A stretch of 64,000 nt of DNA from Diphasiastrum complanatum (taxonomy: Eukaryota > Streptophyta > Lycopodiopsida > Lycopodiales > Lycopodiaceae), in NCBI GenBank assembly GCA_029204225.1, contig MU831554.1, positions 38,501 to 102,500 on the forward strand, in the 5' to 3' direction. The notes beneath the pieces were generated by a model. It was not told the origin of the DNA and made no database searches. It saw nothing but the letters and a program-made list of their open reading frames with translations. The stretch's first letter is position 1; every line of letters starts with the position of its first letter. Made by a program: the position numbers and the translations under genes. Shown piece after piece: positions 13,151 through 24,654 of this stretch.

Positions 13151-13252
13151 GTCACTTTAGTAAGTGATATGTGTTTCCTAATTCTCATATTTAACCTTGC
13201 ACTTTAGTAAGTACTATGTGTTTTCTAATTCTCATATTTAACCATGCACTCT
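13151..13252 (+). repeat. two-copy tandem repeat of about 47 bp
   Basis: The unit CACTTTAGTAAGT, then TATGTGTTT and CTAATTCTCATATTTAACC, occurs twice back to back with a few substitutions. No function is apparent. It lies in otherwise featureless sequence between MAP70 and the gypsy remnant. Confidence 0.7.
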
Positions 13253-14099
13253 TTTGGACCATTATAGTTCACCTTAAGTTGTCCACAACATCATCATTGT
13301 GACTTGTTTGAAGTGGCTATTGACTCGTTGAATGCATACAAAGCTGACACTCAATCTTAAAAATCTAAATCATCGAAGTATAGGTCTTTACAATGATTAA
13401 AAACAGGGTTTACATTTGTAAAAGTTATGGGATTTTACGATTTTGAAGCCACTTTTAGACAAAATGTACAAAAAATGCATTATTGATCCAAATCTCAGTG
13501 AAAAAAAGATATTTCGAGTCTTGAAAAAAGGTGCTTAGTCATTTACAATTCTCAAAATGTGATTTGGTAAAGGCTTCACTCAGGTATAATCATATTTGTG
13601 AAAGGAAAAAATAAAAATTAGAGAGAAGGTGAAAAGTTCATGTGAGTAAAAAATCTCACTTCTTGGTCATTTCAAGAGCTAATAGAGTTGTTGGCAACCT
13701 TCTCTAAGGGTGCCCCAAGGGTAACAACAAGCATCAAAAAATTAATCAGAAAAATGTGCAAAAGTTAGAGAGAAAATTTTCTTTTAGCCACCATACTTTA
13801 TTAAGAGTGGTATTAAACTGATTAGATAGTTGACAATTTTGTCAATTCAAGTTGGAGTCGAACTAGCTGGAGTTGAGTTTGACAAATATTCAAATGTTCG
13901 ATTCGATAGATGTTCGAATCGAACATTGGACTTTTGTCTGAGTTGATAGTCGATAGTCCATAGTCCATAGTCGACACTCAATACTCCTTCAATAGTTTGA
14001 CCATCGAGGCTCCTTCGATAGTTTGACTGTCGCATACATACTTGTTTGCGATTCCCATGTATATCTTGTGGAGGCCTATAATTCCACATTATCCAATTA
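13253..14099. other. no gene recognised
   Basis: A/T-rich sequence with a short cluster of CGATAGT/TCGAACAT motifs at about 13890-14030. No domain or terminal repeat was identified. Confidence 0.4.
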
Positions 14100-15049
14100 A
14101 ATGTTTATATAGTGCCAATGTTTCAAATTTTGCACATATAAATATGTGATAAAGCCTAAATATATATATAAAGGCTTATTGCAAGTTAGAATTTCAATTA
14201 AGACGCATTTAAGTCGCATTTTTCCAGAGCGTCATGTAGTTGTTCCCAATCGTGAGCGATGTGTACGCCTCTATAAGAGCGACACCAGCGCATTTGTACA
14301 TACGCAGATATTTTTGTTTATCAATAGAGAGAAGAGAGTCAGTTCTTAAGCTTGTGCATTTCTTTTCTTTGACTGTTGCGGCTTCACTTCTTATCAATTG
14401 ATCAAACACACTTTGAGCTTTGCTGTAACCGTTTCTGATACATGTCTTTAGTTGCGGCACTCTTTCCATCTTGTACTAAATTTCAGTTCTCTAATGTGAA
14501 TTTACAGGTGATGTTTGTGAAGAGACAATTCTAACTGATTGTGTGCAGGGAATTGTCAGAAGCTGATAAGCATTCCCATAACCATAACGTCTTTCATTTC
14601 TGAATGAGTTTATGTGCTCAGATAAAGAACTTGACTGTCATTCTGTTTTGTTTGCTTTCCAATGATAAGAACTAATTTCTTGTGCTCAATAAGAGAAATC
14701 AATTGCCTATTTAGATTCTGTTATGTGGAATCTATTTGCTAGTCTCTATCAGATAAGTTGCTTACTATTCATTTTGTTACCTGACAGATAAAGTACCTTC
14801 TATATGCCCTTGACCAAATCATTTCATATTGGTATTATTGATGCCAACTCAATCCAATACCTTTGGATAACTAGCCTTCCTGTGTGATATTCAGTTCTAA
14901 ATATTACTCTCTTCACCTCTTCCATTACCCTTTGTACACTTATCATCCAAAAGAGGATATTTCTGTCTCTTGGGGAACAATAAACCTTTTATATTAAAAT
15001 ATTTTACAAATTTTGTGGAAATCTATAATGACTAGGCTACCACATAATT
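14100..15049 (+). repeat. probable 5' LTR of a gypsy element
   Basis: The region lies directly upstream of a tRNA-Asp-type primer-binding site at 15050, where a 5' LTR is expected. It has TATA-like promoter sequence (TATATATATAAAGG at about 14160). The outer border is not fixed and no partner 3' LTR was found in the window. The LTR call therefore rests on position alone. Confidence 0.4.
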
Positions 15050-15067
15050 TGGCGTCGTTGCCGGGGA
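15050..15067 (+). other. tRNA-Asp primer-binding site
   Basis: TGGCGTCGTTGCCGGGGA matches the complement of the 3' end of plant tRNA-Asp(GTC) with one mismatch (T for C at base 6). Primer sites of this kind are used by plant gypsy elements such as the Athila/Tat group. Confidence 0.75.
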
Positions 15068-15179
15068 GACGAATTTTGTCTTTTATGATTTTTAAGTGTA
15101 CCAAGTCTACGAATCTTGTTCATGTAATGCATGCCAAAAGATCAGCGACATGTAAACATTGAACAAAAATGTTTAGAAT

Positions 15180-15770
15180 GGGAATAACGATTAGAAGCCT
15201 ATAGAAAAACACGTGATTTGTATCTCCAAAGTAACCGAAATTCACCTGTAAGGGCCAGGTTAAGTCCCCAAGCATTCAATAATCTTTATAACGCTTCTGT
15301 ATCATTTATAAATTCCTTTGAGACAAAGCTCTCTAACTCACTGAATCTTCTGAATCTTTATCTTCAGAACATAGCTCTCAACCAAAGTCTAACCAGAGTC
15401 TAAACATGAGTCTGAACGGGACTCTAATCCACCATCTGAGCCTAGTTCTGTACCAGAGTGTGCGTCATCATCTGAATCTACATCTACACCATCTGAACAT
15501 AGTTCCGAGTCAGATCTTGATACACCGGATCCACCACCTAACCTGCCACCTGATAACATGGCAAACCCAACGCCACCCACATCTACTACCATCAGATATG
15601 ATTTTTTTAAGGGATCATTATCTGAGGATGTGGATACTTACTTATCCTAGTTCGAGTCTATTACAATAGCTAACAAGGAGCATGTGGATGAGGATAAAGT
15701 TAGAATATTGTCAGGTCTCCTACGCAAGATTTGAAGGCGGCATTCCTAAAACAGTTTAGAGAGATAGGTC
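15180..15770 (+). pseudogene. gypsy gag 5' remnant
   Basis: Downstream of the primer-binding site, broken frames give a low-complexity N-terminal part and then FKGSLSEDVDTYLS*FESI followed by EDKVRILSG. This resembles the start of gypsy Gag, where F.G......WL..FE is common. The frame contains stops and ends near 15770, where minus-strand copia sequence begins. Confidence 0.45.
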
Positions 15771-15774
15771 TTTC

Positions 15775-16990
15775 CTAAGGCATTGTCTTGGCCTCTTTTA
15801 TCAGATCGGTACTATTGCTGAAAAGCAATGTATCATCCACGTATAGAGTGATAATGATAAAAGACTTTTGCACTGCTTTGAAGTAAACATTAGAATCTGA
15901 AGAGCTAGGTGTGTAGCCGTGATCAATAAGAAAAGTATTGATCCTTAGAAACTATGCTCGAGCAGATTGCTTCAAGCCATAAAGTGCCTTATGGAGTTTA
16001 CAAACATGATTGTGTTTACCCTCGATAATATAACCTTCGGGTTGCACCATGTAAATGTCCTCTTCAATAACTCCATTGATATATGCTGTCTGTACATCCA
16101 TTTGATGTATTTCCAAATCTGCTGCAGCGGCAAATGATAAAAAGTCGAATAGAAGAATGCTTGACTACTGGACTGAAGGTCTAAATGTAATCGACGTTGT
16201 ATACCTGAGAAAATCCTTTGGCGACAAGTCATGCCTTTCTCCTGTTGATGCTTCCATTTGAATTGTACTTGACTTTGAAAATCCATTTGCAATCAACTAC
16301 GTTTCTGCTAGCATGTAATTCGACAATTGTCCATGTCTGGTTCTTGATAAGAGATGAATACTCTTTAGCCATAGTTTTTTTCTAAAGATCTGAATCAGGC
16401 TGACTGAGTGTTTCTTAGATAGACATCGGCTCATGAACAAGATAGGCTGCAGACTTGTTGATATACCGGTTAGGTGGTCAGGTTGTTCTTGAAAATCTTC
16501 TGGGTAATAGAAGAAGTTGATCAGTTTCATCAAACTGTAGTCGCTGGACTGCAACATCATCTTCTTTTGATTCGCCATTGATTTGTTGCTCGTCGAGAGT
16601 AGATGAGCTTGGACCTTCAATGGGCATAGTCGTCTACGAAACTGGAAAGTTCAATATGTCAGGAGAATCTGATAGGTCGGCTACATGGGCACTGCCTTTT
16701 CCTTTGAGGTCTTGAAACTGATCTTTGATGAATATGACATCTCGGCTAGTGAATATCTTCGACTTGATGGGATCGAACAACTTGTAGGCTTGATCTAAAG
16801 TAGTGTAGCTGATGAAGACACATTTGATACTCTGGAAGTTGAGCTTCTTCCTGAGATCATGAGGAATTTGCGGAAAAGTAGTACAACCAAAAACTCGTAA
16901 GCTTGATAAAGAAGGTTTGGTACTTGTCCAAATTTCGAATGATGTTTTGCCTGAGAAACCTTTAGTGAAGAAACAAAACATTTCTGTTTA
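15775..16990 (-). pseudogene. copia integrase/RT remnant, minus strand
   Basis: Reading from 16981 downwards, the minus strand gives an integrase C-terminal region (LSSLRVFGCTTFPQIPHDLR, KCVFISYTTLDQAYKLFDP, FTSRDVIF). This leads through two further broken frames (16620-16297 and 16292-15972) covering the RT N-terminal region and the YMVQPEG-equivalent part. Frameshifts separate the pieces. No LTR was identified. It is a dead fragment fused to the gypsy gag remnant on its left. Confidence 0.7.
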
Positions 16991-16999
16991 TAAAGCCTT

Positions 17000-17345
17000 G
17001 CTAGCTTTTAGCCCTCAGCCTGACGAAGATGTTCGCAAACACGAAAGTTAGGAGACACGAAACACGAAAAGTTTTGCGAACATGAAAGTCAAAGAAAATG
17101 AAGACGAACGGTTCGCGAACACGAAAGATTAACAAACGAGAATCTTTTGTGGTCTGGCATGAGAATCTTTTGCAATCTAGTACGAGAGAAAGGCAGACGA
17201 GCAAAACGAAACCAACGATGAAAACGAAACCAACAACGCGACACGAAAAATGTCGCGAAACTCGTTTTGCTCTCATGCTCCAAAGAGTACCAGCAAAGAT
17301 CACGCAAGTACCCAGAAGTACAAATATCTGATCTGATGGCATGAC
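17000..17345. repeat. CGAAA-rich low-complexity region
   Basis: The plus strand is crowded with degenerate ACACGAAA, GCGAAC and ACGAAACC motifs over about 300 bp, and is purine- and CpG-rich compared with its surroundings. It separates minus-strand copia sequence (left) from plus-strand copia sequence (right). The overlapping open frames look like by-products of the low complexity. Confidence 0.5.
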
Positions 17346-17469
17346 GTCAATAGATACACTATAGGTCGTGGCTAATCTGCCACTCTTGTAATTCTTAGGT
17401 TCCAGAAAATAAATGCATTTCTCATCGAGAATTGTTTTACTCCAAGCTCAGCAGACTCAAATGTCTACT

Positions 17470-17895
17470 TCAAGTCTATATCGAACTTCATCATCATCAT
17501 CACTCTCTATGTGGATGATACACTATTATTCAGTAACAATCTGAATCTGATGAACGAAATGAAATGCATGCTGGCCAAGGAGTGCAAGATGATTGAGCCC
17601 ACTATTGTCTCGGAATCGAAATTTTCCAAATTTGAACCAACCGACTGTTATTCATCAACCAACAGAGATATCTTACCAACGTGTTGGTAGGGTATGGAAT
17701 GACTAACTGCAAACCAAGTCAATTTCCACTTGACCCGGGACTGAAGCTATCAAAGGAGCAATCTCCTCAAACTGAGACAAAAAAGGAGGAGATAAAGAAA
17801 TATCCATTCCACTCCATCATCGGCTCATTGATGTATGCAATGATCTACACTCGACCAGACCTTGCATACTCAAAGTATTTAAAACTTGATCTGTA
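17470..17895 (+). pseudogene. copia reverse transcriptase fragment, plus strand
   Basis: The sequence encodes IIITLYVDDTLLFSNN, which contains the RT catalytic YVDD. It is followed by the C-terminal region KPSQFPLDPGLKLSK and SIIGSLMYAMIYTRPDLAYS. Frames are broken between these motifs. It lies opposite in strand to the copia remnant at 15775-16990, so the two do not form one element. Confidence 0.75.
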
Positions 17896-18199
17896 GCTAA
17901 AAAACAATGACTTAGCCTCTATAAATATCCATGTCTCTTTTCAAATGCTAGGATCTTATTTTTCCTATCAATAATTCAGCATCGATCAATTTTAAATTCT
18001 ATTCTATGTCCTAAACCAGTAATTCTGCTAACAAAGAGCAAGTTTGTAGAAAAATCTAGTACATAAAAACCTGTAGAGAGTAGCTTGAATTGATCATTTT
18101 GGAAGCCTAATCTGACAATGTCTTCACCTTTGATAGCATGTGTGATGTTGTCGCTGAGGTGAACATACTTTCAGACACTATATTTTACAACTAAGAAGA
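17896..18199. other. no gene recognised
   Basis: Short A/T-rich stretch between a copia fragment and the gypsy LTR. It may contain the unresolved far end of that LTR. Confidence 0.35.
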
Positions 18200-18992
18200 G
18201 AAACCCACCAAATGCCTCCAAAAGCCCTCCAATGTGCCTCTCCTCCAATGCTCCTAAGATCCTTCCAAAAGTAGACAAACAAGATGGCCTCAAGAATTTA
18301 CCACCCAACCATAGCTAGATCCATGCATAAGCAAGTCCTATCTAGCACCCCCTTGTTAAACCACAATCACAAGCATGCTCAAGATGCTACCCCCATCTAA
18401 GTCCCATACCAAAGATGGCGATCCTCTCAAGAGCAAGCAAGCCAAATCTATGCTCTCTACACACTAGCAATCCACTAGAGAATAGAAACTAGCAACAACA
18501 CAAGAAATCTTCCCTCATTTGGGTCCCTTCTCCCTCTCTTTTAGATGGCCCATGACTCACTCCAAAGCACTATGGAATGTCCACACAAGCCAATGAGAAA
18601 AGAGGAGGCAAATGAAAGGCCAAGAGGCTCACAAATTAGTGGAATGTCAAAAAACACCTTCCATAACTTATGGTTTTTTGTTATAACTTCTTGGGTTCTT
18701 TAGGGGCATCAAGGGACCCTAGTAGGTGTGCCCTCCTACTAGTTTCCCATGACCCTTATGTGATGGCTAACTTTGGCCCAAGGCGTACCATGTGATCATG
18801 GCTCAAGGTTGAGGCCCAAGGTCTAGGAAAGTGACCAATACCCATCCTCCTAACACCTCACCAGGTTCCATACCTCCATCCAAGGCATAGACACCTACAT
18901 GCCCTTATCCAAGGACACAAGTATCTTAATCCAAAGGCATGTTAGAAAGTGTCAAGGCTATAGCCCTTGCACAACACTCTTGGGACACAAAT

Positions 18993-19064
18993 GGACGGGT
19001 AGCTCAGTGGTAGAGCACCCCACCGGAATGGGGGAGGTCCTAGGTTCAATCCCTAGCCCGACCA
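18993..19064 (+). ncRNA. tRNA-like Pol III unit in the left LTR of TRIM-1
   Basis: The 72-nt stretch folds as a tRNA. The acceptor stem is GGACGGG with CCCGACC (six of seven pairs), the D arm is GCTC-AGTGGTA-GAGC, the anticodon stem is CCCCA with TGGGG around a 6-nt loop, and the T arm is CTAGG-TTCAATC-CCTAG with five perfect pairs. The A box is TAGCTCAGTGG at 19000 and the B box is GGTTCAATCCC at 19043. A TTTT at 19085-19088, inside the LTR, could stop Pol III. The short anticodon loop has no usual anticodon layout, so it is probably not a decoding tRNA. Expression is unproven. Confidence 0.65.
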
Positions 19065-19218
19065 CACACACCAAGTGTAAAAACTTTTCACATGGTATCA
19101 GAGCCATGGTTGTGGGCGTGGCCTAGGCGGGCAATAGCTAAAAAGGGCTATGCCTTGAGGGGGAGTGTTAGAAAGTGTCAAGGCTATAGCCCTTGCACAA
19201 CACTCTTGGAACACAAAT

Positions 19219-19290
19219 GGACGGGTAGCTCAGTGGTAGAGCACCCCACCAGAATGGGGGAGGTCCTAGGTTCAATCCCTAGCCCGACCA
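19219..19290 (+). ncRNA. tRNA-like Pol III unit in the right LTR of TRIM-1
   Basis: Same structure as the left-LTR copy, with an intact A box and B box and one change in the anticodon loop region (CCAGAAT for CCGGAAT). The TTTT at 19311-19314 lies four bases before the LTR end. A transcript from here would stop within the LTR. Confidence 0.65.
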
Positions 19291-22290
19291 CACACACCAA
19301 GTGTAAAAACTTTTCACAAGGCACCTACCCTTAATCCAAGGGTACCACTTATCCAAGGGTGACTCGACATTTAGCCCCCCCAGATACTAAATGGGCACAT
19401 AGGGGTTATTGAAGTACTGCTAGTTACATAGGTATGGAACATTCCTTCCCCCTTAACTTAAATTTTTTCTTGTAGGAAAAATTTGAATAATTCTTCTAGA
19501 GATCAGCCTCCTTTTCCTAGGTATCTTCCTCTTTTGACTTGCCCCTCCACCTAATTAAAAATTCTCAAAGCACTCTACTCCTTAGAGTTTTCTGCCAACT
19601 ATTAAGAATCACCTCGGGTCCAGGTGGTCCACTCACGAACTCATCACAAAGAAGCTCTACTAGATCTTCCACAAGGACCGAGGTTTCCCCAACCCCCAAC
19701 GAGGGTTTTAACTTACTAACGTGAAAACCATGATAAATTTCAACATTAGCTGGAAGGTCTAGTCTGTATGCGACCTTGTTAATCACTTGGATAACTTTAA
19801 AATGACCGCAATACCTACGCGCCAACTTTGCACACTTACCAGCTTTCAAGCCCCTAGAGTGAATAGGGGCCCTCAAAAACACCATGTCATTGACCTTGAA
19901 TTCCTGAAAGTACTTGTAGCCAATACTTTCCAAAAAATGGATCGAACTCAAAAAGTCCTTGGAGAGATTGAAATAATCCCGGTTGTATATTAGTAAAGCT
20001 TAACTGATTAATAACCGGTAACCGACTCAAAGCATCCGCTAGAGTATTTGACCTCCTTTACAATATAGTATTGAGAAGTTGAATACCTGCATTAGCTCAG
20101 CCCATCTAACACGTCTCAGTCAAAATATTAAATTTGGCTCAATACAAATAACGTCGCCAAATTTTCAAGGCATGAATAATAGCAAAAGCTCCTTTTCATA
20201 GGTGCAATACCTAATTGAACTGGATAGAATTTCTTGCTTTCAAAAGCAACAAGATGTGCATCCTGCATCAAGACAGCTTCAATCGCATAATCACTGGCAT
20301 CGGTCCTAACCACAAATGGTTTCCTAGGATCGCTAGTGATCAGGATTGGTGCAGTTGTCACACTTTTCTAAGCAACTCAAAACTATTATTCATATCCTCA
20401 GTCCATACCACTAGTGAACTCCTAGCCCTCTGGCTAAGTTTTTTAAAGCCTCTCAAAGCTTGAGTGAGGGGGAAATGCCATCCTAGCAAACTGGGGTATA
20501 TGCCGATGGAAAAATCCCACGAAACCCAAGAATGACTTGATTTCTCGGCAGCGGATACCTATTCTTGAATGTAACTTTGTTCAACTTTTTATAGTCCACA
20601 CAAAACCTTATAGTCCCATCCTTCTTGGCTACCAGAACCACTGCTGATGCCCAAGGAGACTTACTAGGTTTAACCCACCCTTTCTCTAAATACTCATTAT
20701 TTTCCTTTGTACCGCAGCCTCTTCCAATGCACTCATCCTATAAGGGTGTTGGCAATCAGAATTGAACCAGGTACAAAGTCAATCTTGTGATCTTCAGACC
20801 ATTCAGGTGGTAAACCTACAGGAAGGTCTAGAATACCTAAGCTCACTATAGGCTTCAAATTCATGAGTGTTCTCTCTAGATATGTTCATGACATTAAGTT
20901 TAAGAATCTCATCATTGCAACAAATTAAATTTTTGTGAAAACATAAATAAAATTTATACTATGTGTTCTTTATTAAAGAGTTAAGCTCATGCTTAGAGTA
21001 AGGTTTAATACCAAAACCATCAACACTTCAACTAGCACTAATCTTTATTAAAGAACAATCATGCATAAAAGTTAAAGATTTGTCAAGAAAATCAATTTTC
21101 AAAGATTATAGTCTTATCATAATGCCATTGTTGCCCAAGAACAACATCCACATTTGCCAGATTAATGACATGGAATTCTAGATTTCAAGATAGTCCTGTA
21201 TGTGCAATGGTACATCAGGAACCACATAATCCATGGGTTCGAAATTACATCCAGATGACATTGTCACACAAAACTTTTTTTCGCTTTTTTTTTTTTTATG
21301 GGAAGGTTTAGCATTTGCACCAAATTTGCATTTATAAAATTATGAGTGGATCCTGTGTCAAAAAGTACGTTAACAACACGTCCTCCAATTTTATCTGTAA
21401 TGTAAATCAAGTCATTAGGTCCATAATGCATTCAACTAAGAAAACAAATATCCATCTCATTACTTTGAGATATGATACATGAGGTTAAGGCTTTATTTTT
21501 GACACAATCTCGTGCAAGGTGACCCTCTCCATTGCACTTGAAGCAAAGATGCTTCTTCTGAGCTTCTGCTAGGTCCTTATTGCCACCTAGATGATTTTTA
21601 GGGTGGTATTTGGGTTTCTTAAAATTAGGATTGGAAGATGCCTCATTTTCTTTATTTTTTATTTTGTATTAAAAACCCTTCTTCTGCTCATTAAGGTGAT
21701 GACTCTTATGTGGCTTAGGAGTATCATCAAAAAAATTTGTAGTCCTAATAGCATCTTCTAGGGTGTTAGGATGGTTCCTTCTAATATCCACTTGATAGTC
21801 CTTAGGTAAGCCATTGATAAACATGAGCATCTGTATTTTTTTAGGTATTTCACTAAAAAGAGGATTAAGATACTCATGGAAATCTTGAATGTATGGATCA
21901 AGGCCTTTAGCCATGGTCAATCTCGAAAGTTTTTGAAAAAGTTCAAAATCACCTAACAAGGGAAGAAAGTATTCCTTGAATACTAGGCAAAATGCCTCCC
22001 ATGTTAATAGTTGTTTCCCTTTGATTATTAAGTCCTCCCACCATACTAAGGCTTTTCCATCCAGAAACATAGTGGCAGTGGTAGGAGCTTAATATTGTGG
22101 TCTTTGTACCAATGTATGAAAGTTGATGTGCATGTCGCCTAACCTACTCTTGGGCATGAGACGAAGTGAATAGGGACGTTGTAACATTTGGTTTGTGCTA
22201 TGCGTGACGGTCTAAGACTTTGTGGGTGGACTCCATAGAATTAAAGGTTGCACGCTTCCTTCGTATGTTAGGTGGTGTCCTAGACATGAT

Positions 22291-23747
22291 ATCAATGTAA
22301 ATGGATCAATTACCTTTCTATTTTGTTTTGTTTTCATTTCCTTGCAATTATAAAATATCAAGGTGTTCTTCTAGATCAAAAAAGAGTAGGGGTAAGGGAG
22401 AAAGCGCTCTTTTGGCTCTCTTGCTCATCCTTTTGCTTTTCACTTTTATGAGTAGAGTTGGAAATGCACTTCATCAACCTATTCAGTTGCTTCGAAGGTC
22501 TTCCACAATAACTACCAGAAGTTTTGTGGCATTTTTGCTTTGGCCCAAATGGATGATGGTTTGTAATCCGATGTTTGTGACACAAAACCCTTTTGTGGCA
22601 ATAGAAGATAGCTAGGTCTTTTTGATATTGTCAATTATTGATCGCTTTAGTATACTAGTCTAAGTAAACTGACAAAGTGTCTTGATGTTTGACATATTAA
22701 TGTTGTTACTTCTTATTTGCAAGCAAGCCCTAGCAAATTGTAATGCCATGTTTAATAGAGAAGTGGATACTGTAATCACTTTTTTGCACACTATTGAATC
22801 TTTTCTTGAGATTTCGAGGATAGAGGAGCAATCAAGATTTTTGCTCGATGTCATATTTATCACTACATAAATTTAAGATTGAGCTTGTCTACAAGTGAGC
22901 TCTAGATTGGTAGAAATCCCATCATAATTTTTTTGATTGTGGAAAGGTCATGACTTATTTCAACTATAGCAGTATTGACTTTAGGTGTCTCTTTTTGGAA
23001 TATAATTTTCTTGTTTATCTTTAAAAATTGAATATTTGTTTATCCCAACAATAATAGCCTCAAGACCTAATTAATTATGCTAAGCACACTTTGTGCTTCA
23101 AAGATTTACAGTCATTTGATATTGTAATGGTTGAAAATTGTGGATCTAATATATTGCATATGTTCAAAAATTATCCCCTAGAATATCGAACATATATATT
23201 TAATTATGAATATTACCATGCTTAAGCAAGGCTACCTAATATACATTTGAATTGCTACAAATTCAATTTGTTGAGTAATTTGTAAGTAATACCTCAAAAA
23301 GTCAAAAGTATTTATTCTCAAGCAAATGATTGTGTTCAAATTTTTTTTGAATGTCGATACAATTGCGAGCTTTGGCGTAAAGTTTGTGTCTTGCATGATA
23401 TGCATACGAGTCTCGGGCAATTTTTTGGAGCAATGAGTACTTTACTATATGCACCATGTATACTATGATCAAAAGAGGGCCTCTGGACACCCTTGATTTA
23501 AGATGGGTAATTTCCTACTTTAAGCCTAAGATAAAGATGATAAAAGAGAACCAAACAAGCAAAAACCAATGTAGGCACACCACTTGGGAAAGCCCTCCAA
23601 AGTCACAACTAAAATTGATGAAGCTAAAACAATCTCTAAATGTGTCACAAGAAATATAGCCTACAAAATTGCCAGCAAAGAATTGAAGTCACAGTCAAAG
23701 TAGGAGCATGACAAGACCTTGGTAATGTTGAAGATAATGATGTGTTG

Positions 23748-23751
<4 letters not shown>
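22291..23751. other. no gene recognised
   Basis: A/T-rich sequence with only short open frames and no domain I recognise. Some of it may be the lost 5' part of gypsy element B. Confidence 0.45.

Positions 23752-23827
<76 letters not shown>
23752..23827 (+). repeat. (CT)n microsatellite
   Basis: Uninterrupted CT dinucleotides over about 76 bp. It lies upstream of a copia element's 5' LTR end and primer site. No function is apparent. Confidence 0.95.
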
Positions 23828-23833
<6 letters not shown>

Positions 23834-24654
23834 GTCTTTAATCTAGATCCATTTAGTAGTTGCAAGTCTCAAACAGTTGGACGAACATCGAACATTTGGA
23901 TGGTCGGACATAGTCTTGTGGACTCTCACAAGCTTCTACAAGGACTTCTTCTTCTTACAACTATTGGCATGTCGTGGGCCACTTATGACTTCTTGCGAGG
24001 TCTTCGTACGAAGTCTTACTAGTACTTACAAATATAAGCCATGTTTGACTGCAACGTTTGACGGCCCAATACAAATCCAACCACCTGGTGTTCGGACATG
24101 TGCGCCGCCATACAACGACTGATCCGATGCCTTGTAAATTGATTCCCAACAACTTCTGTATATATCTCGAAGCGACAACCATCAAGCGTCAATTTTCATT
24201 ATTCATCAATAAGAGATTAATTTTGAGCGGCTTCCGTCCACCTTAGATTGTTTAATAAGATAGAAAGTGAGTAAGAGAGACAACTTTGAGCACGCGGTTG
24301 CTATCGCAATTGCATTGCTCGTCATTCAATTGATTATGTATATGCTACATTTTGAAGTCAATCTAATTGTCTTATTGCATTCAATTACAATGTCAATATG
24401 AATGTTATGCTTCTTTGATTTATTGCTTTAAGCACATTCATTTCTTAGCTCTCGTATAGTTCTGTCTGAACATCTCAATCTTCTGCAATAAACATTTTTA
24501 CAACCAACGCTAATGAGTTTGTGTTTGTTTACGTAATCAAGGCGTAGTTCATACACTGAGGGAAAGGAGTCACTCATCAGGGCCAATAGGGCGAACATAG
24601 TTCCACCTCTATTGAGCTTCTCCGCATTCCCTTTGACTCCATCATATTTCTCCG
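23828..24654 (+). repeat. probable 5' LTR region of copia element C
   Basis: The region ends immediately before TGGTATCAGAGC at 24655, the initiator-Met primer site, and copia gag follows. The part at about 24540-24570 (AAGGCGTAGTTCATACACTGAGG, AAAGGAGTCA) resembles the end of the element A LTR at about 2165-2190. The left border and target duplication were not found. Confidence 0.5.

Larger units (their letters stand above)
18940..19318 (+). mobile_element. TRIM-1: complete 379-bp miniature LTR retrotransposon
   Basis: Two direct LTRs, 18940-19092 and 19166-19318, are each 153 bp, begin TGTTAG and end TTTTCACA. I count two differences between them. The 73-bp interior begins with TGGTATCAGAGCC at 19093, the initiator-Met primer site, and ends with the polypurine tract TTGAGGGGGAG (19155-19165). 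The element is flanked by a perfect 5-bp duplication, AGGCA, at 18935-18939 and 19319-19323. There is no coding capacity, so it must depend on enzymes from other elements. Each LTR carries a tRNA-like Pol III unit, annotated separately. It is inserted in the LTR of gypsy element B. The near-identical LTRs point to a fairly recent insertion. Confidence 0.9.
18200..19441 (-). repeat. 3' LTR of gypsy element B, split by TRIM-1
   Basis: It starts TGTTCCATACCTATGTAACTA on the minus strand, directly after the polypurine tract. It matches the plus-strand copy at 25839-26530 over roughly 650-700 bp. A degenerate CCTTGGATAAGGG sub-repeat lies near its 5' end, and the miniature element TRIM-1 (18940-19318) sits in it. 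The low-coordinate border is not resolved. Confidence 0.75.
18200..22290 (-). mobile_element. decayed Ty3/gypsy element B
   Basis: On the minus strand the order is Gag (22070-21669, with ALVWWEDLI and FKEYFLPLLGDFELFQKLSRL), a zinc knuckle CFKCNGEGHLARDC (about 21550-21510), protease ([14 protein letters not shown], about 21370), scattered RT pieces (about 20760-20480), RNase H (VRTDASDYAIEAVLMQ, 20361-20128) and the integrase C-terminal region (YCGHFKVIQVINKVAYRLDLP and FHVSKLKPS, 19951-19565). A polypurine tract (AAGGGGGAAGGAA) leads into the 3' LTR at 19441. There are many stops, and the RT catalytic part and most of the integrase core are missing. No 5' LTR is present to the right. It is non-functional. 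Confidence 0.8.

Noticed and set aside
18993-19290. Two functional tRNA genes in tandem
   Set aside because: The cloverleaf is good but the anticodon loop is six bases and irregular, and both copies sit at the same offset in direct LTRs with PBS, PPT and target duplication. They are LTR passengers, not ordinary tRNA genes.
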